Assembly (NCBI GenBank): GCA_022885665.1 | Contig: JAGQDJ010000118.1 | Coordinates: 62,001 to 126,000 of the forward strand | Origin: Triops longicaudatus | Lineage: Eukaryota; Arthropoda; Branchiopoda; Notostraca; Triopsidae | Direction: 5' to 3' | DNA: 64,000 nt | Part shown: positions 34,601 to 48,072 of the stretch, piece after piece | Layout of the letters: the number at the start of each line of letters is the position of its first letter | How positions within the stretch are numbered: the first letter of the stretch is position 1 | Notes under the pieces: model-generated | Databases searched by the model: none | What the model saw: only the letters and a program-made list of their open reading frames with translations | Told to the model about the DNA's origin: nothing | Made by a program: the position numbers and the translations under genes

Positions 34601-37600
34601 TGGTTTTAGGTCAGATAACTTTCGAATGCCATCTACTCCGCGGAGGTTCAAAACGTGGCAGTGAGAGAGATTTCGAGCCAGTAGTCTTCAATGGGTATTA
34701 TAGACGACTTAGTGAACGTTCCGATAGCTGTAAGATAGAAGTTCATTTATTTATTATTTCATAACGTGTTAACGTGTCCATAGTGTCCAATTGTGATGAT
34801 TTCTCAGGACCGTCGTCGGCAAAAGATGATTCCAGTCAACCAATGTCAGACAAGGATGAAACGTAAGTAGTTGCGCATCTTCTTGTAAATTTTCCTCTAA
34901 CTCAATATATTCCACTTAGCTTGGTGTTCGTGGCGTCTGGAAGGCTGCAAAATCCGCAATTAATAGTGGAAATGTCATTGATGGACGTTTCAAAGAGCGA
35001 ATTTACTTCACGGCACAGTTTAGAGTGGAAATTTCTGTTTTTGGATCACAGGTACGGTCGACAATTCGTTAAATAATTATAATCTATTTTTGCGTACGCT
35101 TGTGAGCAAATTTCAACTAAATCTAGTCTATTTTTTATTAATTTCCAAAAAAATAGTTAACTTATTATTTATACATTGTACTAACGACTAAGAAAATCAA
35201 CTCAAACAAACTCTGGTATCCTAATGCAACAGCATTTGCGCGTGTGCGTTCCAATCCAAGCTGTGTCAAACATCTTTTGACCCACAACCCGAGCTTAATT
35301 TGCATGTGGCGTGCGGTTAGTATAGGGCAGGTTTGTTTGGGTCCATTTTTTTACAGATTACTTTACATTCGCTTTGTCAGATATTGTACGGTAGGTTTGT
35401 TTTGGTCAATGCAGTAGACTAGTGAGGCTTAATTTTTCTAATAATAAAAGGTTATACATTATAAAAAAAATCGTTCCTAGAGGACAAAAGCTTGAAAATG
35501 TTATCTTGAGTGCTATAATAAAAGCGATGTTATTGCTTGTTTCATGTTATGCATTTATTCTAGAGATCTTGGTTCTTTTCTATTATACCCGAACATTTTC
35601 TTAGGTGTTTCTAATCGTTGTCCAGTGGGAAAACTTGTCAGGTTGGTAAAGCCGTGCTTAAACTACGTAAAGCTGGCCTAGCTAAATTACGCTAAATTAG
35701 ATTAGACCAGTTTAACTGACATTTAGATGAGGTTAAGCTAGGCTAGGTTGTGTTCAGTCAGGTTGAGTTAGGTTAGATGATGTTAAGTTAGGCAGGGTTA
35801 GATTAGTTTAGGTCAGGGAAGTATGGGTACGTTGGTTCTAAAATCCATTGCAAAATACTTAAAGGTACATCTCAAATAAGCCGAAGTAGTCGAGGTTGTA
35901 TGCACGCCTGTGTAAGGTAGAGTAAATTTGTTCTGGACAACTTAGGTTATTTCGAATTGTAATAAGTTTATTTACAAAAAAAAATCAAACGAGAAGTGTC
36001 GTGAAATTATACAAATCTACTTTATTCTGTTAAAAAAATCATTGTGGCGAACTTGTTGGACTAGTTAATTGGATAATAAAGAGGAGTAATGAGCGAATTG
36101 TTTTAGAGCACCCCCTATTATCGGATACCTGCCCTTCGAAGTACTGGGAACATCTGGCTATGACTATTACCACGTGGACGATCTTGAACGTGTCTCTACT
36201 TGCCACGAATCTCGTAATTTCTGCGTTAGTCAATAAGAACTCAATTAAATTGAAACGAACTTTCTTAATAGTCATGCAAAAAGGAGAAGGAACGTCTTGC
36301 TGCTATCGATTCCTGACCAAAGGTCAGCAGTGGATATGGTTGCAGACACAGTATTACATTACGTACCATCAGTGGAATTCCAAACCGGAATTCATTGTGT
36401 GTACGCATCGCGTCGTACCTTATAGTGAAGTCATTGGTCAGGGCTCTCGGACTGCTGCGCCCACTTTGTCACCTGCCTTGCCTTCCCCGAAGCATACCGC
36501 CACCCTCAGCAGCACCGGTGCAGGACAGAGGGCCTTTGTCGTACGCGAGGATGTCAGCGAACGCGAAACGTTGACGAAAGCGCGAGCAGTCAGAGCAGAA
36601 CCCAAACCAAGTCTGGTCTTCTCACCCGAAAAGGGCGTTGCGGTGATGACGTCGAGTCAGAAAAGGGCTTCCAAGGGGACAAATATGGTTGCCAATACTC
36701 ATAGAAGTCGCTCAGGTCAAGACTGCCTGTCAACAGAAGACACGAAATCTACGTGCTCGTCGGAATCGTTCAAATCCACCACCTCCTTGCAGTCCCGTTT
36801 ATCCGAACAATCTCTAGCCTCTTGCCAATCTCGTCAGTCTCAGGGTTCGCTCCAGTCCAGACACTCTGCCAAATCCCAGCAGTCGGTTCAATCCTTCGCC
36901 TCCTCACTTGTGGGACAGCGAATAGTGCAGTCTACATCACACGTAAGTTTGGTCATTTAAAAGCATAATGCATAAATAAAAAAATTAATAAATGAGCAGA
37001 TAACTTTTTAAAATTTTTTTTTTTCAACTATGAATGTGAAAAACCAAACCAGAACTAATTAAAAAAGGTCACAAAACTAATCCTACCTGTATTGTGTGTG
37101 TAGAGCCAAAGATTAAATGAAGGACCAGCGCTTCATTCACCGTCGTACATAGTAATTACTTCCTCCAACGCTTCCATGGTTGGATTAAACTCACCGTCGA
37201 ACCACGTAAGGACTTCTTTATTAACGATCTTTATTTGTCGGACGACGTAAGATTCATAAGTAAACGTGAAGCACGCGGCATGAAAAGAGCTACCGATACC
37301 CACGGTTAGCCCTTTACTTCGCGCTTCTTGTCCTTCTTGTCAAGTTGCGACTGCGCTTGCCCGTTCGTGGTTTCACAAGAGGCTCTTGCGATGCTTCATT
37401 GTGTTTTTGCTTAATAATCAAAAGACCATAGAGTTTATTTTGTCTTTTTTTTTTATTTGTTAGTTTTTCTAACCTTTTCTCGTTCTTATCTAGCCGTAAG
37501 TTTCGGAATGATGCAGTTCTTGTCATATATAGATATCAATTGTGGATAATAATACTTCGACGCGTTCGTCGTCCCAAGCTTCGAATCACGCATCAGCAGA

Positions 37601-38416
37601 GATGCCGTTCGAGAGTTTTGCGCAACCTAATAGTCCGCGAAGGTTAGCGTCGCATTTTCACGCGCAACACCCTTCGCCTGTCGTTTCGTATCAACCTGTC
37701 GTGCCCATTGGAATCGAAGTGGAAGTAGTCGAAACGTCGTCAGCTTTAAGTATCCCAGTGGTTACTGTACCTGAACTCGTCACTCATGAAGTAATTGTTT
37801 TCGTTACACTGTTCACGTTAAGATGTTTGCCTGTAATGTGACTGTTTTTTGCATTGCGTTTATAGCTTCCTCCGCCCATGATGTTGACCGCCGCCCAGCG
37901 GCATTTGTATGAACAGTTAAAAATGAAGCATAATCAGCTCCAGCAACAAATTTTAGCCCAGCAAGAAGAGTTGAAAAGGGTGTCGGAGCAGCTGTTAATA
38001 GCTCAGTATGGTGCTTGGGGACCAGCCATGCTGAAAATGACGACGGCGCCCTTGCAAAACGAGTCGTCAGAAGCCAGTGGAGCTGCAGCTGCAAGTGCTG
38101 CCACTGCGACAACGGTCCTCACTACGAGCCCGGTTACTTTTACGCCTGCCACGCCTATTCTAGTACAAACCTCGTCGCCATGCGTGATTGCGCGAAGTGG
38201 AGGAACAGAAACGGTCTGTATGGCTGAGCCAACCTCACAGGTTGGTTAAATTTAATGCAAGTCTTTTTTAAAGAATAATTTTTTTTTTTTAAATATGCGT
38301 TACAGGTCGTATTACGGACCAGCCACCAAGATTTGGTTCAGTTGTCGCAACAAGATGTGCAAATGCTTCTCGCGCAGCACGCAATACCCGATAACTCGAA
38401 TTTGGACTACGGTTGA
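31634..38416 (+). CDS. CLOCK: CLOCK, bHLH-PAS circadian transcription factor, 5' end missing
   Basis: Thirteen exons, about 800 residues: 31634-31782, 32297-32388, 32454-32543, 32641-32758, 34610-34729, 34784-34862, 34920-35051, 36107-36213, 36272-36942, 37104-37205, 37533-37790, 37866-38240, 38306-38416. The first starts inside the basic region (SRNLSEKKRRDQFN), so the initiator exon is missing. PAS-A follows (DWKPSFLSNEEFTHLMLEAL), then PAS-B with LGTSGYDYYHVDDLE, RFLTKGQQWIWLQT and YYITYHQWNS, nearly invariant in CLOCK. The acceptor at 34784 was chosen because the alternative at 34808 would create a stop. The C-terminal half has a Ser/Gln-rich tract (exon 9) and the coiled region EQLKMKHNQLQQQILAQQEE with EELKRVSEQLLIAQYG, the segment equivalent to mouse exon 19. 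It should pair with CYCLE/BMAL on E-boxes. NPAS2 is its vertebrate paralogue; an arthropod single gene is CLOCK. Confidence 0.95.
31800..32250. repeat. Pyrimidine-rich tract in CLOCK intron 1
   Basis: About 450 nt of the intron between the bHLH exon and the PAS-A exon consist almost entirely of T and C on the plus strand, without a simple repeat unit. Read leftward it is purine-rich and encodes Lys/Glu-rich stretches broken by stops. It could be a decayed GAA-type satellite, a splicing-related tract or old coding sequence; I cannot tell which. Confidence 0.6.
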
Positions 38417-39476
38417 GATAAGGAAAAGATGAAAAAGGATACGAATAACCGCTCAGCTGTTTGGCAATAATGAAAGAAGCTGGAACTTAAACTGTGATTT
38501 GTGAATTATGTAACCAGGCAGGAATGTACAGTACTGTACAGTTCGACATCAAACATCTTTATCAGCGCAGTCATCCCTTTGTTACGTCACCAACCATTTT
38601 CATCCCTGTTTTCTATCATAATTAAAAACTTGTAGCTGTGCATTAAGCTCGGAATTTCACTTATTCATAAGTCAGTCTTAATCGTAACGACAATCGTATT
38701 TGTAAGCTTTGCTACGACATAAAAAGCGAAGCTTCGTCCCCTTTTGGCAGTTAGCAAAATGGTTACGGTTGTGGGTAGCAGTCGTGCAGGGCTGACTTCC
38801 TGGAGGCGGGGCAACGTGTATCGGTTTCGTCTCATTTGATTTTGGTGGCAAACTTTGCCTGTGATACGCCTGTCACAATTCCAAAGTACTGTTACTATTA
38901 TACGATCATGGCTACAATTAAGACCAACTTATGACAAAGTGAAAGCCATGCTGTAAAGAGATACAAACGTTGGGATCATTGGTAGTGCCAGTGCCATCTG
39001 TGTACTCTGCCTGCGGCGTTAATAAGCTATTTGTTTTGTGTTGAAAGAGTATATAAATAGTTATACACGGTTTCTTTCGTTACTGTCGATTCTTGAAATT
39101 TCAGAAGTTCTATTTCGGAGAAATTTTTAAACAAAAGACAAATGTTACGGATATAATTATTGTATTACCATTTAAAACTCAGCGCAATTATATAGCTTTA
39201 GGAAAATACTAGCATTGAACCATCACAAGAAATATTCCCCACAAAGTGGGAGCCCATAAGTGCATTGCTGCCATGATAATTAAACAATCTCTACAGAATT
39301 TTACGGTCCATGCTCCGTCGCATACCGAGTCTGAATTTTCTAATCATTCTTAAAAGAATTATAATCATACAAAGCCCCGAAAAACTAATACGACTCATGA
39401 AAAGGTGCTCCCGAAAAAAATGAACGTTAAAAGATGCACAACGGGATGGTCAAAATATGGCCAAACAAAATATTGT
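38417..39476. other. Convergent CLOCK-NDFIP intergenic region
   Basis: The two genes run toward each other and end 1060 nt apart. The stretch holds their 3' UTRs; no coding exon or RNA gene was recognised. Confidence 0.45.
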
Positions 39477-42133
39477 TTAGTAGAAGAAAATAACTCTTTC
39501 TTGCGCGTTGCGCGACAAACGGTGCCATTCTCTCTTGATGCAGAGGTATTGGATGATAGCGCGGACGCAAATCAGCAGTCCTAGAGAAGGTAAATTGTCA
39601 GTTTGAAACAGGATATTGCTCACGTATGTATAAACATTCGGACATGTTCTATCTTACCAAAAGCCATAATGAGCCACCATAACCAGGAATTATCATGGGA
39701 TACCAAGTCGGTGGAATGTTTCACAATCAATGTCCACTTGACTAACGAAAGACCAAAGCCAGACAACGCTCCATAGCGCCCGGCCACTGAGTGGCAGAAA
39801 CACATGAGCAGCAAGAATCCAATCCAGTTGAATACAAACGCCACTGAAATATAAATAATTACATAGCACGTAATTCAATTTATTAAAGTAAGTAAAATAC
39901 ATACGAGACAGTAATAATCAAAACTTGAAAGAACTACTGCACATTTTCGCCAAAGAACCGTTTTCTATTGTCAGCTACTGTGGAGTATTAGACGTCCTAG
40001 GTTACGTAAACGTGTAGAAGCGTCCAATATAACAAATAACAGTTTTAAGACGCCAGGAGGTTCGTTATAATAAGACTTTAATAGCATCAGAACTCAAACC
40101 AAATATCACAAAAGAGACATAAACGAGTGCAGACAAAAATATTTTAAAAAAATCTGACTAAAACACAAAAATATCTGCTATAAACAAATAATTTCAGAAT
40201 ATAATAAATAATTCAAAATAACACAAATTACAAATAAATAAACAAGGTAAATTAAAGAAGGTAGATAAAAAAACACCTAAAAAAAGCAAAGGGTAAAAAA
40301 GCCCAAACACAAGTTGGGATTAAAATTTAAAACTAGTAAATCAGTGCGGTAGCGTTTGGGACTGATCAATGGCTAACTAGTCAGATGGTTGACAAAATCG
40401 GATAAAAGTGTAATTTGCGTTCGAGATTTGCTGGAAAATTCACATGAAACGACTACGAGACTATTGTAGAACTAAGCCCGTACTCCGGGGGGGGGGGGGC
40501 GAAACCTTACGTAGTTGACAACACGAAGTTACACTACTGAAATAAAAAAAAAAAATACGTCTAAAATTAAGCTCAAGAAACTAGTCCTTTCCAAACATCT
40601 CTATACCCTGTATTTGTAAATAATAATGTGATTCATTGTTGGTTTATAATTCAACTGTGAAATTATAACGATAATAAGATATTACCTTAAAGTGTGAAAC
40701 TTTTCTAACCACAGCTAGGTATATTCAATTAACTTTCAAAGAAATGAATCGAATTTTTCATCCTAAGTTTTGCGCAAATGATTTAGGAATGACTGAGTTG
40801 AATACGCTTATTGTTTAGAAAGATATACAAATTAGAGTTACTAATTTGAAAGTCTGGAGACTTAAAAATGTGGGGGCTAACTGAAGCCAACAGAAAAAAA
40901 TTGTCGTCTGAAACCGACTTTGAGCGCTATACGATTAGTATTCGCAGTAAGGACTATAGCCACGGAACTGTTCTTAGGTTAGAAAATGGAGTCAAAAGAC
41001 ATCCACTGCTCGTTTTATTTGTACAAGTAATAGTAAGTTAACAAGACAGGAAGAGTAAGTCGCGTATGGATACGTTAGAAGTTCTTCGTAGTCCTAAACC
41101 AGTTACACTATAGGTTCTTCCGAAATTTCACTGGAATAGGTAATTATAACCTAAATTTACGAAGATTTTATTTCACGCCACTCATCAAGGTTGACAGCGC
41201 TGTCTGTAACTTTAGTAGTTCCTAGAGTTCGCAAAATGTCTGACTTCGAAATTAACCGAATGGATTCTCACAGCTTGATTGCGTACATTATAAACTGAAC
41301 TTGTATCTTAAACACTTAAAAACAACAGCTGCCTTAGGTTATTTACGTTTTAAAATTAATTTAAACAAACTGACCTTTCCAAAACTTTTTACTGTTAATT
41401 TTCAGGTTAGTTTCATCCATAAATTTTAAAACTAAGACTACGCTAACATAACTGGGATAGTTATACAAAAAATAATGTACGAAAAACCTCTAGTAAAAAG
41501 TAATTAGCGGGAAATACCGAAGAAGGACGAAAAGAAGATGAAATCGGTGCCGAGAACAATGTCAGGTCTTCCAGCTTCCATGGGCGCTTCCGAGTCCAGG
41601 GACAAGAAAGTGTGGCGACCGCTGCGTAAGTCTTCTTGTTGACGGCGTTGTTCCTCCACCACTTTCTGCCGCTGTACCTCCGCGTACGAGGGCAATTCCG
41701 TGGCCACATCGTAAGCTGGCGGAGCATGAAAATCGACCTTTGGTGGCGTTATACCATCATCGGGCGGATTCAAGGTGAGTGTCACACCAGCGATGCTAGA
41801 CGCATTCTGAAGATAATGAAAATACGGGCATTAGAAAGATAAGAAAAGCCGCATCTCTCAGCGGTCGTGTACTTGATTATACTCAGGTGGAGCAGGAGGT
41901 AACACAACCATTAATGGAACAGGTTGGGCTGGCAAATCTCCATCAGTCAGCTAAATTAAGCCAAATAATGCCATTAGTATCCTTTCCATAAGTAATCCTG
42001 TTATCTGTAGCTTATAGGCATACTTTACGAGCTAGAGAGACTAAAAATGGCACAAAGTAGTCCTGTGGAAGAAAACAAATTAGGTCACCAAAACGTCAGT
42101 TATTACCATTTGGTACTGGCGAGTCCTTTCCAT
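39477..42133 (-). CDS. NDFIP1: NEDD4 family-interacting protein (NDFIP1/2 type)
   Basis: Five exons encode 227 residues (human NDFIP1 221): 42133-42107, 41950-41873, 41806-41518, 39843-39658, 39580-39477. The nine-codon first exon (MERTRQYQM) was chosen because it has an ATG, a good phase-0 donor, and matches the family's short N-terminal RYQxL pattern; this is the least certain exon. PY motifs that recruit HECT E3 WW domains are all present: PPEY, PPAY and LPSY. After the conserved IVLGTD, membrane segments follow: FVFNWIGFLLLMCFC, the signature AGRYGALSGFGLSLVKW, and WLWWLIMAFGLLICV. NDFIPs are Golgi/endosomal adaptors that activate and localise NEDD4-type ubiquitin ligases. Intron 3 (39844-41517) is long and holds a 13-G run. 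The gene diverges from GTF3C3. Confidence 0.93.
40487..40499. repeat. Poly-G run (13 G)
   Basis: Thirteen consecutive G residues in the long intron of the NDFIP gene; same length as the run in ST13 intron 4. Homopolymer length may not be exact. Confidence 0.7.
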
Positions 42134-42519
42134 TTTGATGTCACGAATTAGATTTAATTGCACAAGGTCAGATTATCCTAACGGATATGGAAATTTGTAC
42201 AAGAGAAAATAACGCTCAGAATTATCCCTTGTTACCGAGCAGTCCACTTATCAGCTATCAAGTCAAGTTGCTCAGCTTCTAAACAAAATGTCATACACTG
42301 TGACGTCATAGAAGCTGGCGCTCCGCCTTAAGAGCTTCCTGGAGCCAATGATAGAGGCGTCCCAAGGAAAACATGGCGAGTTGATGGATGTAAGTGAAGG
42401 CATTCTAGGTTTTGTAACGAGTTTATAGGACCAGGTGAGCTACTGATGTTACACCTTAATATTGAATAGCGTATGATGTATTGAATTATTGGTAGGTATA
42501 TTGACCGAGTGAATGGAAA
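42134..42519. promoter_or_regulatory. Bidirectional promoter region between NDFIP and GTF3C3
   Basis: Only 386 bp separate the two divergent start codons, so both promoters and both 5' UTRs share this stretch. A palindromic TGACGTCA (CREB/ATF consensus) sits at 42301-42308, 167 bp from the NDFIP start and 211 bp from the GTF3C3 start, followed by a GC-richer segment. No TATA box in a convincing position was seen. Shared regulation is inferred from the arrangement. Confidence 0.6.
42301..42308. promoter_or_regulatory. CRE-like palindrome in the shared promoter
   Basis: Perfect TGACGTCA close to the middle of the NDFIP/GTF3C3 intergenic segment. CRE palindromes are orientation-independent and common in bidirectional promoters of housekeeping genes; function here is inferred. 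Confidence 0.4.
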
Positions 42520-45500
42520 ATGGACAGTGGTAGTAGCGACAATGAAAGTACGTCTGAAGTTAATGCGGGGAGGAGAGAGCGGAAAGCGGCAGAATTTGAA
42601 TCGTCGGCTGGCCGGGGAGATGATTATGAACAAACGGCAATGATTTTGAGTCCAGCATCAACCAGTAAGTTCCAGATCGTGGAAACTGGTTCGGATGGTG
42701 CCATTATAGGTTTGGCAGATGGCAAAGCTGCAGGGGAAGAGGTGCAAATCTCGATTAGCGTCGATGAGAACGCTGTGCTGACAGAATTAGATCTGTCGTC
42801 CCTTACTGAAGGTGGCATGAACATTGCTATTCCTATCCATGCTTGCGAAGGCCAAGGAGAGGAAGAAGATATCGAGAATTTGGAATATCTCAATCTTGAT
42901 GAACAACCTAAATTCGCCGATCCTCTGTCAACCCAGGATGACGCTATCGATCTCGTGGATGCAACTGATCTAACTCAGCCGATGAAACAATACTTGGATG
43001 GTAACCTTTTCTATCACTCGTAAGGATTCTGCATTAATAAATGTCCTGTATTTGAAGGGGAGTTGTCATTTTCGAATTATTTGGCGCTTATTGAATCAGA
43101 AGACGAGGAAGAAGGTTCGTCGTCTTCGTCAAGCCGTAAAGTATTGCCATCAACTCATGCATCCAACACCCTTGCGGGTAATGATGAAAGCTCGTCTGAA
43201 GAATCAGGGACTGACGATCCTGATTACGAACCTCCCCAGAAGTCGAATCAGAAAAAAATAGCCAAGAAGAGAGTTGAAGCCCGACATAGCAGCTCTTCTC
43301 TGTGTTCTTCGTCAGATTATGCAGATGAGTCTGATTGGCACCCGGAGACGAAACAAAAACGGTCAGATACAACCAAATTGTCGGAAAAAGACGCAAGCTA
43401 TCAAGAGAGTGCGGTGAAGCCGCGGAAAGAGCGCGCCAAGCCAATGAAAAGGTTGCCGCCGGCTCTGCAGGTAAATTGGAAAATTGCTGATCATATCTGA
43501 AGATGATTTTTTTTCTCTCCTGTGAGCGTGTGTCGATGGAGCAACAACCGTCAACGCTCGACAAAGACCTAACGAGCGGCAAATGGGGACGAGAGACCTT
43601 ATAATCACGCTCAGAATGATTGTTGTTGTTTTTGTTGGCTCCCGACACATTAGTTAAGGTCGTTGATATTTTTCTACAATTTTTCCCAGGGTTTAATGGG
43701 CGAAGCCAATTTGCGATTTGCTCGTGGCGAGAGGCAAGATGCGATCAATATGTGTATGGAGGTCATTAGACAAGGTAGAACTCAGTACTTTCCGTGTTTC
43801 ACGCATCCAGTATCAAAACTTGCTTGCAATTGCTTACTTTTATTGTGCGTAATTACCGGTAGGCAGAAGTTTCTGGCACATTTCCACGCATATAATCCTA
43901 ATCCTCGCTCTGAGTACTTACAATTGTATATTTTCCCTTCATTGCTTTACTACGCAGTACACATAAAAGTTCCATGTAAACTGTGTAAGAACATGATGTG
44001 TACTGTAAGACGAAAATTTTGCTTCTGCTGTTTGTTCAAAGTCGCGTAGGCGCCTTGTGCTTGCAAAAAAAAAAATTTGGAGCACTCGGCGTTACTTATA
44101 AATTCATAGGCTTTTTCGTAAGTTTGGGTGCACCCTTACATAAGAAACGTATCCTGCAGCAAGTTTCCCTTCCCAGAATTTCCTTTTTGTTCTTTTAAAA
44201 GCTTTCAGAGAGTTTTTTGAATATTCATGCACTTCCTCATTCTTTTGCTTCACAGAAATTTTATGTGTGTCTACTTCTCGAGGTTCGTTTTGGCGCGCTT
44301 GTCATTTGGTCCTATTTATTCATTTATTTTATAAATTCCAATGTACACTTACACATATCGTTGGTAACTTTTTTTTTTTTTTGTCAACGTCCAGATTGCC
44401 CGTAATACGAATAGAAGCTCAACAAAGTAAAAATGTGTCAGCAAGTTGAATTTGTGTGTTGTTTGTTTTGTATTTTACTCGGCATTAGTACCAGTCTCTT
44501 TTCCGTATGTTTATTTCAAAATTTAGTTTCTAATGTGTGTGTTAGTTGTTTATTTGAGCTCTAATATAACTATTGTTAATTTTTTACCCAATTCAGCTGC
44601 TCAAATCTTTAGGGTGCTGTATAGGCTACCTGTTCTGTTGTGCCAACTATTGTAACTTTTAATGTTTTTATCTGTAACAAATTCTCAGTTTGCAACCTAT
44701 TACTTTTGACCATATGCGCGTTTTCCTTTTTAATTTATTTTGTTTTAGTGGCGGTAGTTGTTTATTCATGTCAAAAGCAATAAATTTAATTTCAGTAACG
44801 CGCGCTTCTAATTTTTTTTGCTTCTATTTTTTGCACTTCAGTACACTTGAACTATGCACCTGCACTATGTGGTCCAGTTCATAATTTTTCTGACTTTCTT
44901 TTAAGAAAAAATAACTACAACGTAGACTTGCGCGTATTATCGTTTTATGGTGTTATTTTAATCTGACAAGATTGTTAGTAATTTCTTAACTCGTTTGGTT
45001 TAAAAATTATTTCATTTCGGTATGTTTTATGGATCACTTCTTTTTATTTTCTTTTTTTTATTTATTTTGCAAATGCGTACAAATATCCCAGAAGCACCCC
45101 AATTAATGGGACTGGTGCATTATATCACATTACATTACATTACTTTTTTATTTCTCCTTTACTTATTTTTTATTTATTGGCAAAACTCGTTAATTCATGA
45201 AAGAGTTGTAATTTACGGCGGCTGAGTTAATTATGTTTTTGAGTAGCGCCCACATTCCCCGAAGCTTTCCGGACGTTAAGCATGATCCACGAAGAGATGG
45301 GTGACACGGCGAAAGCTCATCAGTTTGCCTTAATTGCGGCTCATCTGGACCCGCATGATGCTGAGGAATGGACTCGATTGGCGGAAGTTTCCTTCGAACA
45401 AGGAGACTTGCTCCAGGCTGAAAAGTGTTACAAAAAAGGTACGTGGGTTTCAGCAGATGAAAAACAAGCATTTTCTTTTTGTTTAATTTGCTAGAAAACG

Positions 45501-48038
45501 AAATTGCTAATGTAATTTTTTTCTTTTCTTGGTAAATGTCTTTTCCATTTTTCCCGCGTTGGCTCGGGTTCGCGTGTGGAAAATGGGAAGCAGCTGTGGA
45601 AGCGGCACCGGATAATCTGGAATTGCACCATATTCGAATCGGGCTGCTGGAAAAATTGGGAGATAAAAGACGACTCTTGTTAGGTTGCTTGCGGCTTTTG
45701 CAAGGTAGAAATGGCTGAGGTTGAGGAGTTTGAGAAAAGAGGGAGAGAAGGGTGGTACGTTGATTAGCGACCTAATGGCGTCTACTTTATCAGCTATGAA
45801 GGGTGAACATGCAGCCGAGTGTTTACAAATGGCCAAGGAAATTGCACGCACTTTTCATAGTCAAAACGACACCTTGAACGCCCGGAAAGCGATGCAGTCG
45901 GCTCTCAATAATGCCAGTCATTTGTACACTCCTGAAGGTATGGAACTGTATTTTTTTCCCCGTGATATATTATATAATTTTTTCATGGAAAGATATGACG
46001 CGAGCTTGAAGAGACGTGAGCTAGTTGACTCGTATTACTGGTTACTTTTTGTAGTCTTTGGTTAGTTCTTTATGGAGTTTATATTTCACTAGGAGAAAAG
46101 ACTTATAATAAGCAGATTTGGGCAAAGTGTGTCTTTAGGTATTAGTGAGTCTTAGTTATTAGTGTTTCAACGTGACCGACATCGCATATGTAACGTATTG
46201 TCGTCTTCGACTGTCTTGCAATTTGAGGTGTCACAACCATCAGAAAGGATTATTCGAAAACGAGTCTGACCAACTCACGCCACGTCTTTGTAAAGTTGAC
46301 TCCTGCAAGGCGAAATTAACGAGCTTCTCACTTGTGGAAGTATTATGTGCCAATAAGAGGTAAAAAAAATATTAAAAGTTGCCAAATATTGTTTAGCTAG
46401 AATTTTCGTTGGACGTAATTGATTAAGGCATAGTAATAATTATGCAGTTGAAGAAGTATACCTACGTTCTTAAGGAGGTCGAATTCCAGAACTGCATAAT
46501 CACGATCGTATGTCAGTATTCAAAACGGTAGAAAATGCAAAGAACAGAATTCGAGCCAGATTTAAGTTCGTCAACATAAGAGCTCAGTAATATAGTGAAG
46601 CATTATGAAGCTTGTAGTATTTGTAAATGGAAGTGTAAGAAGAATCCAAAGTTATGCGAAGAAACAATGGAACGAAATTAACTTTTAAGACTTGGGTTAC
46701 TAGAAACAGAATTCGCTTCCTGCTGCTGTCAACTTACCCGAACAATATGTTAAGTGAAAAAGGAAAATGAAGAACTACCATTTTCGTCTAGAAGAGTTTT
46801 CAGGTACTTAATAGCAAGTTTCGAGCAGTAGAAGGCGATTAGATTTATTACCTTCGCGTTAATTGCTTTTTAGAAGCCTTTGTTTGCGAAAACTAAGAGT
46901 TCATCTCATCATTGTTTCGTGAAATGTCACTGAAGTCGGTCGTGTCTAACATCGTTTATACAAATCATAACAGTCAATTTTTGAAGAATATTTTGAGCAT
47001 TAAACAATTATTTTTTTTCAGAAAAAAAACGCGAATGTGAAATTTTCAACTTTTCGGCACACTAATCACATTCGGTCTATGGGTTATAAAATTCAAGGTC
47101 GACTATATTTACACGAATAGTGTAAGTAAATGTAGAAAAAATAATTACTGAAATTTTTCATCGGGTAACAGGTTGTCTTGGATGTTCCGTTTGTAAATCT
47201 GCTGTATGCGTCCGAACATCTCCTTAACGATTCATTTACTATATTACGCCTCTAGCGGCGATAGTATAAGGATCCGCCATTTAACGAGTGAACACTGGAA
47301 GGTCTCATTGTGAAAGGTCCCAACTTTTGTGCATTAAACTATCTAGTTTACCTTTTTTTTGGTCGAAGGGACAGGTTGTACGGAAAATGGCGGGTTTATA
47401 CTTCCTGTTTGTTCGCGGGATACTTTGATGAAATTGAAAATGGTCAAATTACCTTGTGATCAACGAATTTAGTTAATTTTCCACATACATTATGCCGAGC
47501 GTTTCCAACCCTGTCTTTAATTTGCCAACGTTGGCGAGTTGACAATTTTGGAAATTCAAAAATTAATTCCAGACTTTCCGTTCTCTACCTTTTGTGGCCT
47601 CAAACTTCGTTATTTAAGCTCCAGTACTAACAGAGTACAGCAATAAACTAGTTAAAGCTTCCTAGCTACGGGTCCCCTTTCGCGCGTTCAGTATTCTCTG
47701 ATGAAATGCAAGTAGACTGTTTTATGACCATATCTATAAATTGTTTAAGCACTTTGAGAAACCATCGAGACTAGTTATAGGCGTTTTTTCGTTACATTTA
47801 TTTGCCAATAAAGGCTTTTCCCGACATACGTTTTTTTATCAGTTTTCCGGCATCCCATGCCCAAAAGGAGGGAGAGGTACCCCTCAAGGAGAAAAAGGCA
47901 GTCTATGATTGTCTAATTGATTAAAAAAAAACGTAAGAAAAAACGTATGCGGGAGATAGCCGTTTGAAAGACAACCGTAATTCCCTTTAAATATGAAAAA
48001 AATGTTCTTTTTCTTTTTACTGATTTTCGACTTATTTA

Positions 48039-48072
<34 letters not shown>

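Noticed and set aside
34808..34862. CLOCK exon 6 starting at 34808 after TTTCTCAG
   Set aside because: Joining it to the preceding exon (ending in T) gives TGA, an immediate stop; the acceptor at 34783 keeps the frame.
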